Shown: positions 26,404 to 35,065 of the stretch, in pieces
How the letters are laid out: each line of letters begins with the position of its first letter
How positions within the stretch are numbered: the stretch's first letter is position 1
NCBI GenBank assembly: GCA_910577875.1
Contig: CAJTNY010000003.1
Location: 31,791-95,790 of the forward strand
From: an uncultured Christensenella sp.
GTDB taxonomy: Bacteria; Bacillota; Clostridia; Christensenellales; Borkfalkiaceae
Direction: 5' to 3'
DNA length: 64,000 nucleotides
The notes under the pieces: model-generated
Told to the model about the DNA's origin: nothing
What the model saw: the letters and a program-made list of their open reading frames with translations, nothing else
Databases searched by the model: none
Position numbers and translations under genes: made by a program

Positions 26404-26409
26404 TATAAT
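26404..26409 (+). promoter_or_regulatory. probable -10 element of dnaA
   Basis: TATAAT lies 49 bases before the chosen dnaA start. A -35 at 17-base spacing (TTTATT) is weak. In the 93-base dnaA-recF gap I see no TTATCCACA-type DnaA boxes, so this does not look like an origin. Confidence 0.4.
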
Positions 26410-26458
26410 GATTATAACAAATTTTTTGGAAAAACTCAAAGGATTAAACGGCTCAATT

Positions 26459-27805
26459 ATGTCAGAAAAGGGGAATTTCGATTTTTTATACAATCCCATC
26501 AAAGAAAAAATGCAGGAACTCGTTTCCCACATTAATTACACGACTTACATCGAGAAGCTCGTGCCCGTCGACGTCGACGGGAGATTTATAGTACTCGAAA
26601 CTCCCACCGAAAGTTTTGCAAAATACATTACGGGCACCCTTGCGGAAAAAATGCGCGAAGCCATCATCAAAGCCGACGTCGGTTTAACCGATTTCCGCTT
26701 GAAAGTCGAAGGCAGCGATAATTTCGCATACAACGCTCCCGACGACGATAATTATTCCCCGCCTGCAAACCTCGACCCGAAATACACGTTCGACAGTTTC
26801 GTTATAGGAAACAATAAGTTCGTGCACGCCGCCGCTCTCTCAGTTGCGGAAGACCCCGCAGGAACTTACAATCCATTATTTATTTACGGCGGAACGGGAC
26901 TTGGCAAAACCCACCTGATTCAGGCTATCGCAAACAAAGTCGTAAAGGAGAAGCCGAATTTAAAAGTCATATACGTCACCTGCGAACAATTCGTAAACGA
27001 AATTATAGACACTATGTTTACGGGACGCGGACCGGACGCGCGCGACAAGGGCAACCGTTTGCGCCATTACTACCGTAACGCCGACGTTCTTATTATTGAC
27101 GATATACAATTTATAGAAAACAAAAAAGCCGTTCAGGAAGAATTTTTCCATACCTTCAACGAGCTTGTTTCAAAGGGCAAACAGATTGTAATTTCTTCCG
27201 ACCATCCGCCGAAAGAACTGCCTGCGCTCGAAGAAAGATTGAGAACTCGCTTCTCGGGTGGGCTGTTGTTCGACATACTGCCTCCCGATTTCGAAACTAA
27301 AATCGCAATTTTAAAACGCAAAGCTTTCGAGAAAAAATGCTTTGTTCCCGACGACGTTTTAACTTTCCTCGCTCAGGACTCCGGCGAAGACGTAAGAACG
27401 CTCGAAGGCAGACTTACGAAAGTTATTTTCGCATCCCGACTGCACGAGGAGCCCATTTCCGTCGCGCTTGCGAGAAGCGCGCTCAACGAAGCGGTTTCCG
27501 AAACGGGCAAGGAAGAAATAACTCCCGAAAGCGTTATTTCCGCGGTGACAAGCTATTACAGAATTTCAAAGACCGATATGACGGGAAAATCAAAGAAAAA
27601 GGAAATAGTGATACCAAGACAGATTTGCTGTTATCTTATGTGCGAGCTTTTGTCGCTTCCACTTATCTCGATAGGCAAAGTGCTCGGCGGAAGAGACCAC
27701 ACCACTATCCTCTACTCGCGTGACAAGGTTGACGAAATGTGCCGCGTAAACGATAAAATAGCAAAAGACGTCGACGATATAAAAAATATAATTTTGAAAA
27801 AATAA
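26459..27805 (+). CDS. dnaA: chromosomal replication initiator DnaA
   Basis: A 448-aa AAA+ initiator that binds DnaA boxes and unwinds oriC. Domain I (about 1-85) is followed by a short linker, the AAA+ domain with Walker A GGTGLGKTHL (about 142) and Walker B VLIIDDIQF, sensor motifs in ERLRTRFSGGL, and the C-terminal DNA-binding domain with SLPLISIGKVLGGRDHTTILYSRDK. I choose the ATG at 26459: the upstream ATG at 26408 overlaps the -10 element. Its ribosome-binding site is weak (AGGA 15 bases away). A hairpin separates it from mnmG. Confidence 0.93.
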   Translation: MSEKGNFDFLYNPIKEKMQELVSHINYTTYIEKLVPVDVDGRFIVLETPTESFAKYITGTLAEKMREAIIKADVGLTDFRLKVEGSDNFAYNAPDDDNYSPPANLDPKYTFDSFVIGNNKFVHAAALSVAEDPAGTYNPLFIYGGTGLGKTHLIQAIANKVVKEKPNLKVIYVTCEQFVNEIIDTMFTGRGPDARDKGNRLRHYYRNADVLIIDDIQFIENKKAVQEEFFHTFNELVSKGKQIVISSDHPPKELPALEERLRTRFSGGLLFDILPPDFETKIAILKRKAFEKKCFVPDDVLTFLAQDSGEDVRTLEGRLTKVIFASRLHEEPISVALARSALNEAVSETGKEEITPESVISAVTSYYRISKTDMTGKSKKKEIVIPRQICCYLMCELLSLPLISIGKVLGGRDHTTILYSRDKVDEMCRVNDKIAKDVDDIKNIILKK

Positions 27806-27806
27806 T

Positions 27807-27840
27807 TTTATCGCCCGACGCTATCGGGCGATAAATTATA
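27807..27840 (+). terminator. hairpin between dnaA and mnmG
   Basis: A 12-bp perfect stem (TTTATCGCCCGA) with a 5-base loop right after the dnaA stop. The following tract is only TTATA, so it may be a partial terminator. Confidence 0.6.
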
Positions 27841-27855
27841 CAGGATTAAATAGTT

Positions 27856-29718
27856 TTGCATACTTTTATTGAAGGACAATTCGATATAGTCGTCATAGGC
27901 GCGGGACACGCAGGTTGCGAAGCCGCGCTTTGCTCCGCGCGTTCGGGGCTTAAAACCGCCTTACTCACGCTTAACTTAGACAGCATAGCTTTTCTGGCTT
28001 GCAACCCGTCTATCGGCGGTACCGCAAAAGGTCATCTCGTCCGCGAAATTGACGCGCTCGGCGGAGAAATGGCTTTCAACGCTGATAAAACGGCTTTGCA
28101 GATACGTATGCTCAACGAGGGCAAAGGCGAAGCTGTTCAGTCGCTCAGGTGCCAATGCGACAAAAACGCATACCACCGCGAAATGAAACGCACGCTCGAA
28201 AACACTGAAAATTTACGCATTATCCAAGGCGAAGCTGAAGAGATTTTGACACAAAATTCAAAGGTATGCGGCGTTAAAACGACTTACGGCGGAATATTCG
28301 AAGCAAAAGCTGTTATAATCGCAACAGGCGTATATCTAAATGCCGAAACCATAACGGGAGTTGTACGTAAAAAAAGCGGACCGAGCGGATTCGCACCGGC
28401 AAACGCTTTGACGAAAAATCTGATTGCGCTCGGTTTCAACGTAAGACGGTTTAAGACGGGTACTCCCGCCCGCCTTGACAAAAGAACGATAGACTTCGGG
28501 AAATGCACCGTTCAGGAAGGCGAAGACGGCATTCCCGCGTTTTCGTTTTTAAACGAAACCCCTCCCGAAAACAAAAGCGTTTGCCACTTAACCTATACGA
28601 ATGCGGAAACGCATAAAATTATTTTGGATAATCTCGACCGTTCACCTCTGTATAACGGCGAAATCAAATCGACGGGGCCGAGATACTGCCCTTCCATTGA
28701 AACGAAAGTAGTTCGCTTCGCTGATAAGGAACGACACCAGATTTTCCTCGAACCCGAGGGAGCTGACACCAACGAGATTTACGCACAGGGACTTTCATCA
28801 TCTATGCCCCACGATATTCAGCGCTCTATGTACAAAAGCGTACAAGGTTTGGAACACTGCGATATTATGCGCTACGCTTACGCGATAGAGTACGACTGTA
28901 TCGATACGCTCGACGTATTCCCCACACTCGAATTCAAAAAAATCGCAGGTCTTTATACCGCAGGTCAGATTAACGGCACGTCCGGCTACGAGGAAGCGGC
29001 CGCACAGGGGCTTATGGCAGGACTTAACGCCGTATTTAAAATTCAAGGCAAGCCCCCTCTTATTCTTGGCAGAGATGAAGCTTACATCGGCGTGCTTATA
29101 GACGATTTAACCACAAAAGGCACAGAAGAGCCGTACCGTATGATGACTTCCCGAGCTGAATACAGAATTAATTTGAGACAGGATACCGCAGACTTCCGCC
29201 TAACTCCGAAGATTGCCGACACTCCGCTGTTCACACCTGAACGCGAAAAAGCGTTCAATAAACGCAAACTCTTATACGAACAGACGATAAATACGCTAAA
29301 CTTACGCGCCGATAAACAGAAAGCGGAAAACTTTATAAAAGAACACGCTATTGCCGGAAACGCGTACGCACTGACTTACGCGGATTTGATAAGACGCGGA
29401 GCAGGTTTATCCGATATTTGCCAAGCTTTCGGAATACTTGGCGGAATACCGAAAGAAATTATAAAATGTGCGGAAGCCACTATAAAATACGAGGGCTATT
29501 TAAAGAAAAACGCTCATCAAATCGAAAAGGCCAAAAAGCTCGAAAGCAAAGCTATTCCCGACGACGTAGACTACGACGAAATCAAAGGTTTAAGACTTGA
29601 AGCGCGCGAACAGCTTAAACGTGTCCGCCCTCTCACCTTAGGGCAGGCGGGCAGAATTTACGGCGTTAACCCCGCCGACGTAACGGTTTTGATAGTCTGG
29701 CTGGCGACAAGAAAATAA
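27856..29718 (+). CDS. mnmG: tRNA uridine-34 carboxymethylaminomethyl enzyme MnmG (GidA)
   Basis: A 620-aa FAD enzyme that, with MnmE, adds the carboxymethylaminomethyl group to wobble U34 of certain tRNAs. The FAD motif is VIGAGHAGCEAAL (about 13-25). Family signatures NPSIGGTAKGHLVREIDALGGEM, ALTKNLIALGFNVRRFKTGTPAR, and GTSGYEEAAAQGLMAGLNA are intact, with the helical tail ending LTLGQAGRIYGVNPADV. The start is TTG at 27856, with AGGA ten bases upstream; no ATG is placed better. mnmE is not in the window. Confidence 0.95.
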   Translation: MHTFIEGQFDIVVIGAGHAGCEAALCSARSGLKTALLTLNLDSIAFLACNPSIGGTAKGHLVREIDALGGEMAFNADKTALQIRMLNEGKGEAVQSLRCQCDKNAYHREMKRTLENTENLRIIQGEAEEILTQNSKVCGVKTTYGGIFEAKAVIIATGVYLNAETITGVVRKKSGPSGFAPANALTKNLIALGFNVRRFKTGTPARLDKRTIDFGKCTVQEGEDGIPAFSFLNETPPENKSVCHLTYTNAETHKIILDNLDRSPLYNGEIKSTGPRYCPSIETKVVRFADKERHQIFLEPEGADTNEIYAQGLSSSMPHDIQRSMYKSVQGLEHCDIMRYAYAIEYDCIDTLDVFPTLEFKKIAGLYTAGQINGTSGYEEAAAQGLMAGLNAVFKIQGKPPLILGRDEAYIGVLIDDLTTKGTEEPYRMMTSRAEYRINLRQDTADFRLTPKIADTPLFTPEREKAFNKRKLLYEQTINTLNLRADKQKAENFIKEHAIAGNAYALTYADLIRRGAGLSDICQAFGILGGIPKEIIKCAEATIKYEGYLKKNAHQIEKAKKLESKAIPDDVDYDEIKGLRLEAREQLKRVRPLTLGQAGRIYGVNPADVTVLIVWLATRK

Positions 29719-29722
29719 AACC

Positions 29723-29760
29723 AATGCGGAGGACGCAGAAAGCGTCCTCCGCATTTATTT
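29723..29760. terminator. bidirectional terminator, mnmG / zinc-ribbon LRR gene
   Basis: A 14-bp perfect stem (AATGCGGAGGACGC) with loop AGAAA lies between two convergent genes. It is followed by TTATTTAT on the plus strand, with an A/T-rich flank on the other. Confidence 0.85.
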
Positions 29761-29769
29761 ATAAAAAAA

Positions 29770-31371
29770 TCAATTATTCATATCCGATTCCGTTATATCA
29801 CCGTCAGTACAGTGAATTATATAATCTCTCGTACCATAAGCCCAATTTGCATTACTGTTGGAAGTATCAAGTTTAATTGAACGCCATTGCTCCATAGTCC
29901 CTCCGTATACAAAATCAATTTTACTATTGCAAAAAGCGAAAGCTTCTCTGGATATTTCAGTGACGCTTACCGGGATTGTTACGCTTATCAGAGAACCGCA
30001 ACCGTAGAAAGCTTCATAATCAATTTTCGTCACTCCATCCGGTATCACCACTTCCTTGAGAGATTTGCAATATTCAAAAGTCTCGCTCCAAATTGATTTT
30101 ACTCCGTCCGGTATAGTAATTGACGTGAGCGATTTACAATTGCGGAAAGCGTCTCTGCGTATAATCGAAACATTTTCGGGAATAGATATTTCTTTCAAAT
30201 TTTCACAATCGTAAAATCCGCCGATGATACAGCATTGATTATTTATTTTAATATCCGTTAAATCTTTATTCTTTACAGCATAAAGCATTATATAAGGATT
30301 TTCTTTTGTTCCGAGATAATATGCATTTTCATATTCGTTCAAATAATGAAGATAATCGTCAATACTGAAGCCGTGAAAATCCGTAACTACCCCGTTTTCT
30401 TCATACGTCAATTCCCATTTAATACCGCCGTTCGCCTTGCCTGATATGCTGTTTAATATCTTAAAATCGAACGTCCGGCTGTATTTACCCCATTCGTCCT
30501 GCCACTCGATATTTTGTTCTCCGTTTATTATCTTTTCCGTAACCGTTTGCGGAAGTACCGAACGTCTGTAACTTCCATCTCCGTAATAATATTCGCAACT
30601 CAGTTTTAAATTTGAAAGGTTTTCAAAGAAATACGCGCTGTCTTTTGACAGCTTAACGTCTTCGAGCTGTTTTTTATCCGCATTCTCTTCGCCGTCTTTA
30701 TGGTTTGTATCGAATAATACGCTCGTTACCCTGTATTCGGGTTTATTCTCGGTATTCAAGCTCGGCGCAAAATTTACTTCTATGTATTTGCACGTCAAAC
30801 CTTCGAGTTCTTTTAACAGCTTCTCCTCTTCCTCAACGAGCGCAATAAGTTTGCTCTCGTCGTCGCTTAATATCGCTTTTTCCTGCGCTTTCGAATTCTC
30901 CGACAGCTTCCCCAATATCTTCATATATTTCCCGTCGTAGTATTCCCATTTATAATCTTCCTTGGTATCCTCGTACGGTTCGCCCAATATTTCCAATACC
31001 TGTTCCTGAGTATACCCTATCTCTATCTTCGATACTTTCCCCACGCGGAACTTATTCGACAGTACGCTCGTCAACACGCACGATACGGTTATTATCATCA
31101 CTAACGCCGACGCAACGGGTATTACTATTTTCAGATGCGACTTTATCCATCTTCCCGCGCTTTTGAACCATTCTCCTATTCTCGCGCCCGTTCCGCTCTT
31201 TTTTTCTTTTCCGCTTTTCCCGAACGAATACCCGCATTCCGTACAGAATTTTGCGCTGCCCGAAAGTTTTGCTCCGCACTGCGGACACTCCTTTTCTTCA
31301 AGCCATTCCTCTCCGCACTCGGGACAATATCTTCCCTCGTATTCCTTTCCACAGTTTCCGCATTTCCTCAT
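29770..31371 (-). CDS. zinc-ribbon membrane protein with BspA-type leucine-rich repeats
   Basis: A 533-aa protein. Two N-terminal zinc ribbons (CGNCGKEYEGRYCPECG and CPQCGAKLSGSAKFCTECG) are followed by a transmembrane helix (about 80-104). A segment like a BamE/SmpA repeat (KIEIGYTQEQVLEILGEPYED) comes next, then a middle domain, and finally about five BspA-type leucine-rich repeats (ENVSIIRRDAFRNCKSLTSI, PDGVKSIWSETFEYCKSLKE). The LRR part would be outside the cell and the ribbons inside. Function unknown. It has a GGAGG ribosome-binding site and shares a promoter region and operator with the divergent XRE gene. Confidence 0.75.
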   Translation of the reverse strand: MRKCGNCGKEYEGRYCPECGEEWLEEKECPQCGAKLSGSAKFCTECGYSFGKSGKEKKSGTGARIGEWFKSAGRWIKSHLKIVIPVASALVMIITVSCVLTSVLSNKFRVGKVSKIEIGYTQEQVLEILGEPYEDTKEDYKWEYYDGKYMKILGKLSENSKAQEKAILSDDESKLIALVEEEEKLLKELEGLTCKYIEVNFAPSLNTENKPEYRVTSVLFDTNHKDGEENADKKQLEDVKLSKDSAYFFENLSNLKLSCEYYYGDGSYRRSVLPQTVTEKIINGEQNIEWQDEWGKYSRTFDFKILNSISGKANGGIKWELTYEENGVVTDFHGFSIDDYLHYLNEYENAYYLGTKENPYIMLYAVKNKDLTDIKINNQCCIIGGFYDCENLKEISIPENVSIIRRDAFRNCKSLTSITIPDGVKSIWSETFEYCKSLKEVVIPDGVTKIDYEAFYGCGSLISVTIPVSVTEISREAFAFCNSKIDFVYGGTMEQWRSIKLDTSNSNANWAYGTRDYIIHCTDGDITESDMNN

Positions 31372-31416
31372 TTATCTGTTCCTCCGTTTATAGATTGCGG
31401 AGTTATTTTAACATAG

Positions 31417-31436
31417 GCAAGTATACTTGCGCAAGT
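31417..31436. promoter_or_regulatory. operator with three GCAAGT half-sites between LRR gene and XRE gene
   Basis: GCAAGTATACTTGCGCAAGT reads as two overlapping perfect palindromes, GCAAGTATACTTGC (31417-31430) and ACTTGCGCAAGT (31425-31436). It overlaps the likely -35 region of the divergent LRR gene (minus strand TTGCGC, 18 bases, TAAAAT) and lies just upstream of the XRE -10. It is probably the autoregulatory site of the XRE protein. Confidence 0.65.
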
Positions 31437-31453
31437 GTTTTTACATAATTAGA

Positions 31454-31459
31454 TATAAT
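31454..31459 (+). promoter_or_regulatory. -10 element of the XRE gene, six bases before ATG
   Basis: TATAAT ends 6 bases before the ATG at 31466. The predicted transcript would begin at or next to the start codon, giving a leaderless mRNA. No Shine-Dalgarno sequence is seen. Confidence 0.6.
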
Positions 31460-31465
31460 TTAGTT

Positions 31466-31720
31466 ATGAAAAACATTATGAACGTCAATAAAGCCGTTGC
31501 TTTAAGGATAAGCGAACTGCTTTTGCAAAAAGGTATGACGCTGTACCGGTTGGAAAGAAACAGCGGACTTTCGCACAGCAGGCTCGGCTGTATTATGGGA
31601 GAAAAAAATAAAACCGTTACGCTTTCGACAGTTATGCTTGTTGCGCAAGGTTTTAATATGAGCTTGATTGAATTTTTAGACAGTTCTTATTTTGATTTCG
31701 ATAAATTGGAAATAAATTGA
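31466..31720 (+). CDS. XRE-family transcriptional regulator
   Basis: An 84-aa helix-turn-helix protein. The HTH is about residues 7-60 (ALRISELLLQKGMTLYRLERNSGLSHSRLGCIMGEKNKTV, in parts), with the recognition helix at SHSRLGCIM. It is about the size of a bare Cro/C1-type domain with a short tail (EFLDSSYF). The ATG at 31466 is preferred over the upstream TTG at 31427 because TATAAT lies 6 bases ahead of it. It likely binds the GCAAGT operator and controls itself and the divergent zinc-ribbon LRR gene. Confidence 0.85.
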   Translation: MKNIMNVNKAVALRISELLLQKGMTLYRLERNSGLSHSRLGCIMGEKNKTVTLSTVMLVAQGFNMSLIEFLDSSYFDFDKLEIN

Positions 31721-31750
31721 GACGCGGGGCGGTAATCACCGCCCCGCGTC
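31721..31750. terminator. bidirectional terminator, XRE gene / repeat-protein gene
   Basis: A 13-bp perfect stem (GACGCGGGGCGGT) with loop AATC, starting at the XRE stop codon, between convergent genes. Confidence 0.8.
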
Positions 31751-31761
31751 CGTATATCAGA

Positions 31762-32586
31762 TTATTTTTTATCCGACGCGTCCTGCGCGGAATAATTGTG
31801 AGATTTTAAAAGCTCGTAATATGGGTCGTCGGAAAAGTCGCGTTCGTTTTCGTAAGTCCCGCCCAAACTCTCTATTGCCAGAAGCAGTTCTTTGTATTCA
31901 AGATACGAAACTCCTTCTTCGTCTATCTTTTCAAGCAGACAGCCGAGCGCACGTTCGTCACCGTAACGCGCAAGTAAATTCGCGTTTACGGAAACTCTTT
32001 CGGGATTGCTTCTGAATTCTTTTACGAGTATATCGAAAATCTTGTCGCTGCGAATTACCGAACACGCAAGAATTTCGAGCATCAGGTCGACTTCTTCGCC
32101 ACATTCGTAAAATTTTAACGCGTCGTCCGCGACAATATCGGCTTTTTCCTTTATAAGTTCCAAAAGAGTAATTTTAAGTTCTTCGCTGCAGTCTGGCGAA
32201 ACGAGCATATTTAAATATTTTTTCAAAACTCTGCCGTCCGCACCGATAAGATTTACCGCAAATTCTTTTTCGGCGTCACTACCGTCAAGAAGCGGGGTCA
32301 ATAGTTCCGCCGAACCGGTTCTCTCTAATGCATTTAATAAAAATTTCGAAACGGGTATGTTCTTTTTAATATGAGCAGAAAGCGCGCTTATAAGTTCTTT
32401 ATCGGTAAATTTTGAATAAAATCCGTTAGGCGTATCGCCGATGGATTTTATAAAAGTATTGCCGAATGCTTCGTAAAACTTCGGAATTAAATCTTCCCAC
32501 TCGCTTTCGGTATACTTATCAGGATTTTTACGGATATATTCGCTGAGCTTCGAATCGAACATTCCGTCAAAGTCGTAAAGTTTCAT
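31762..32586 (-). CDS. hypothetical helical-repeat protein
   Basis: A 274-aa soluble protein without recognised motifs. The pattern of paired amphipathic helices (LLEIKEKADIV, VDLMLEILACSVI, NANLLARYGDERALGCLLEKI) resembles HEAT- or Armadillo-like repeats, which act as protein-binding scaffolds. It is the last gene of a five-gene operon and overlaps the TPR gene by four bases (ATGA). Function unknown. Confidence 0.6.
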   Translation of the reverse strand: MKLYDFDGMFDSKLSEYIRKNPDKYTESEWEDLIPKFYEAFGNTFIKSIGDTPNGFYSKFTDKELISALSAHIKKNIPVSKFLLNALERTGSAELLTPLLDGSDAEKEFAVNLIGADGRVLKKYLNMLVSPDCSEELKITLLELIKEKADIVADDALKFYECGEEVDLMLEILACSVIRSDKIFDILVKEFRSNPERVSVNANLLARYGDERALGCLLEKIDEEGVSYLEYKELLLAIESLGGTYENERDFSDDPYYELLKSHNYSAQDASDKK

Positions 32587-34241
32587 AAATCGCCTAAAAT
32601 ATTCTTAGTTTTATTTTCGGTAGTATCAAAGAACGAAAATATATCTTCTTTTTTCATAAGAGAACGTTCCAATTCCGCGTTAAAATAAACCGCAGCGGTA
32701 AGTGCGTCAACGTCCGAAGCACAAGAAAGTCTGTTTTCGCTTTCGAGCTTTTTATATAAATTTTCTGCCGATACTGCGAACTTTTCACTTAAACTTCCGT
32801 CAAGAAACGCAAAATGTGCTACAAGCCTCGCATAAGCCGAAACAAAACTTTTTTTCTTTAATCTTCCCAAATCAAGAGCGCGGAATTCTATTCTCCTGTA
32901 TAAATGACATAACACGACGCCGAAAGAGTTGTATTCGTTTCGCTCGCCAAGCAAAACAAGAACACGAGTTTTAAGAAGATCTGACAGAAAGGCATTTAAA
33001 AGTACGTCGCTTACAATTCCGTCCATACCGGCTTTTAATGCGCAAAGACAGCCGAGAAACTGCAACTCAATATCGTCGTAACTGTCGGTTTCGTCAAAAC
33101 ACCAGGCAATGCAGTCCGTTGCGTCCGCGACTTCAAACAGTTTTTTTAATTCTCCCGTCTTGAATTTTACGAATGCCGAAAGCGTTTTTAGCAGATTTTC
33201 ACGCATTTCTATCGGAAGGCGGTAAAAATAGCTGAGTTCTTTTTGTTCGCCGCTTTCTGCGTATTCGCGCGCTTTCTCATAATGATGACGCGCTGTTACC
33301 GAGTCCGGATATATGGTTAAAATTTTATCGAACTCTGTAAAACTTTCTTCATAGTTGCCGCTGTTGAAAGCAGATACAGCTTTAAAATACATAACAGAAC
33401 GGTCGTATAAAAGTTCATTTTCAAGTTTACAAAACAGCTCGAAAGCTTCCGCGTGCATCTTGTTTTCACAACAGACCGTAGCTATTTTATACCTCTCTTC
33501 CGACGACGTTAAATCGAGCGACAAAAGTTTTTGCGCGATTTTACGGCTTTCTTCGTTTTTGCCCTGTTCTGTTTTGACAGCCGCAAGAGTTATAAGCGCA
33601 TCGACGCTGTCGGGTTTTTTCTCTAAAATAGCCAGACATTCCTGTTCCGCCTGTTCGTTTCTGTCTGTGATTATATCGCACATAGCAATATAATTGCGTG
33701 CGGAAATATAAGCATCGTTTTCTTCTTCGACCTGCTCGAATTCTTCGATAGCTTTATCGTACTCGCCTTCGCGCATACACGCCATTCCGCTTGTGATTAC
33801 GTCCGAATAGTCGGCAAGCTTCGGAGGATAAACGAATTTTAAAGGATTTTGTTCCTTGCTTATAAAAGTACCGAATATCTCCCTGCGCGTTTGAGCATCC
33901 AACTCTGCGGAATTTTTCAAAAGTTTATCGTAATAACACGCGGAAATCTCTTCTTCGCCTATGTTCATATAAGCGACGGCAAGCCCTTCGTAAGCTTCCG
34001 AAAGGTCGTCAGATAAAGTGCTGTCGATGTACTTGAACCAGCCGTTTATACATTTTTCGTACAAACCCATATCGTCGAAGATTTCAGCGTAAAGCATATA
34101 CGAATCTTCGTCGTTGACGTTGCGTTCCGCGTTTTTATTCAACATTTTAAGAGCGCTTATATAGTTGTGTTCTTCGACTAAGTCAGCGGCGATTGCAATA
34201 AGTCTGTCGCTGCTTAAATCGATTTTCATAGTTTTCTTCAT
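32583..34241 (-). CDS. tetratricopeptide-repeat protein
   Basis: A 552-aa soluble protein. The first 340 residues are TPR-like helix pairs (HNYISALKMLNKNAE, SEAYEGLAVAYMNIGEEEIS, YDKAIEEFEQVEEENDAY, DSVDALITLAAVKTEQGKNEES, SGNYEESFTEFDKILTIYPD). The C-terminal 200 residues are helical but not clearly repetitive. It is probably a scaffold. It overlaps hslO upstream and the HEAT-like gene downstream, each by ATGA. No membrane segment or signal peptide is visible. Confidence 0.75.
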   Translation of the reverse strand: MKKTMKIDLSSDRLIAIAADLVEEHNYISALKMLNKNAERNVNDEDSYMLYAEIFDDMGLYEKCINGWFKYIDSTLSDDLSEAYEGLAVAYMNIGEEEISACYYDKLLKNSAELDAQTRREIFGTFISKEQNPLKFVYPPKLADYSDVITSGMACMREGEYDKAIEEFEQVEEENDAYISARNYIAMCDIITDRNEQAEQECLAILEKKPDSVDALITLAAVKTEQGKNEESRKIAQKLLSLDLTSSEERYKIATVCCENKMHAEAFELFCKLENELLYDRSVMYFKAVSAFNSGNYEESFTEFDKILTIYPDSVTARHHYEKAREYAESGEQKELSYFYRLPIEMRENLLKTLSAFVKFKTGELKKLFEVADATDCIAWCFDETDSYDDIELQFLGCLCALKAGMDGIVSDVLLNAFLSDLLKTRVLVLLGERNEYNSFGVVLCHLYRRIEFRALDLGRLKKKSFVSAYARLVAHFAFLDGSLSEKFAVSAENLYKKLESENRLSCASDVDALTAAVYFNAELERSLMKKEDIFSFFDTTENKTKNILGDL

Positions 34242-35065
34242 AATTTAAATAATTCGTCGATATCGCCGCGCGTAAATTCATAGTCGGTATTACAGTAGTG
34301 ACAATGTACCTTTACGCTTCCCTGTTCTTCTATGATATTGTAAAGCTCTTCCTTGCCGACGGGCAAAACTATGCTCTCGATTTTTTTACGCGAGCAGTTG
34401 CATTTATATTCGGGGAAAGTCAAATATACTTCGCCGTCTTTGACTAAACCGTCGAAAAATTCGGCTAGTATCCCGTCCGCACCGTATTTTTCCACAACGT
34501 CGGCGGCATTTACGAAAGCCTGCATACGCTCTTCCGCCCTGTCCATATTTTCTTCGGTTGTCCCGGGCAGAAGCTGCATAACCACTCCGCCTGCGGCGAT
34601 ACAGCGGTCGCCGTCCATTTTAACCCCGAACGCGACTGCGGTGTCGATTTGTTCGCTCATCTGAAAATACTGCATAAGATTATGCGAAACGTCGTCGCCT
34701 CTGAGCTCGCAGGTACCTACGAACGGACGGTAAAAACCGTCGTCTTTTATTACGGTGAGATAACCTCCGTTCAGTTTACCGCCGCAAGTTCCGTCGATAT
34801 AGCCGCGTATGTGGAGATTTTTGTCTCCAGACACGCTGACCGTACCGGCATCGCCGTCGGCTTTGACAGTCAAAGAAACTGCGCCCCTGTCGTTCTTCAA
34901 ACAGCCCGCCATATAAGCGGCGCAAGTGAGCATACCGCCGAGCGTAACAGCCGAACGCGCATCGAGATTGTGAGTTTTAATCGCGTCGTTCACGAGTTCG
35001 GTTGTTTCGAGTACGGACAGCGAAATCTGCCTGTCGTATATCAATGCTTTGTAAAGTTTATTCAT
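34238..35065 (-). CDS. hslO: redox-regulated chaperone Hsp33
   Basis: A 275-aa chaperone activated by oxidation and heat. The core domain has the typical LGGMLTCAAYMAG and GDKNLHIRGYIDG segments. The C-terminal zinc switch has the four cysteines CNC and CHYC in the expected spacing (YKCNCSRKKIESIV, then VHCHYCNTDYEF). It overlaps the methyltransferase gene upstream (ATGA) and the TPR gene downstream. With rubrerythrin and the ABC exporter it belongs to the oxygen-stress genes of this region. Confidence 0.94.
   Translation of the reverse strand: MNKLYKALIYDRQISLSVLETTELVNDAIKTHNLDARSAVTLGGMLTCAAYMAGCLKNDRGAVSLTVKADGDAGTVSVSGDKNLHIRGYIDGTCGGKLNGGYLTVIKDDGFYRPFVGTCELRGDDVSHNLMQYFQMSEQIDTAVAFGVKMDGDRCIAAGGVVMQLLPGTTEENMDRAEERMQAFVNAADVVEKYGADGILAEFFDGLVKDGEVYLTFPEYKCNCSRKKIESIVLPVGKEELYNIIEEQGSVKVHCHYCNTDYEFTRGDIDELFKL

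Noticed and set aside
26366..26458. Origin of replication beside dnaA
   Set aside because: No DnaA-box consensus, no repeat cluster and only 93 bases of gap.
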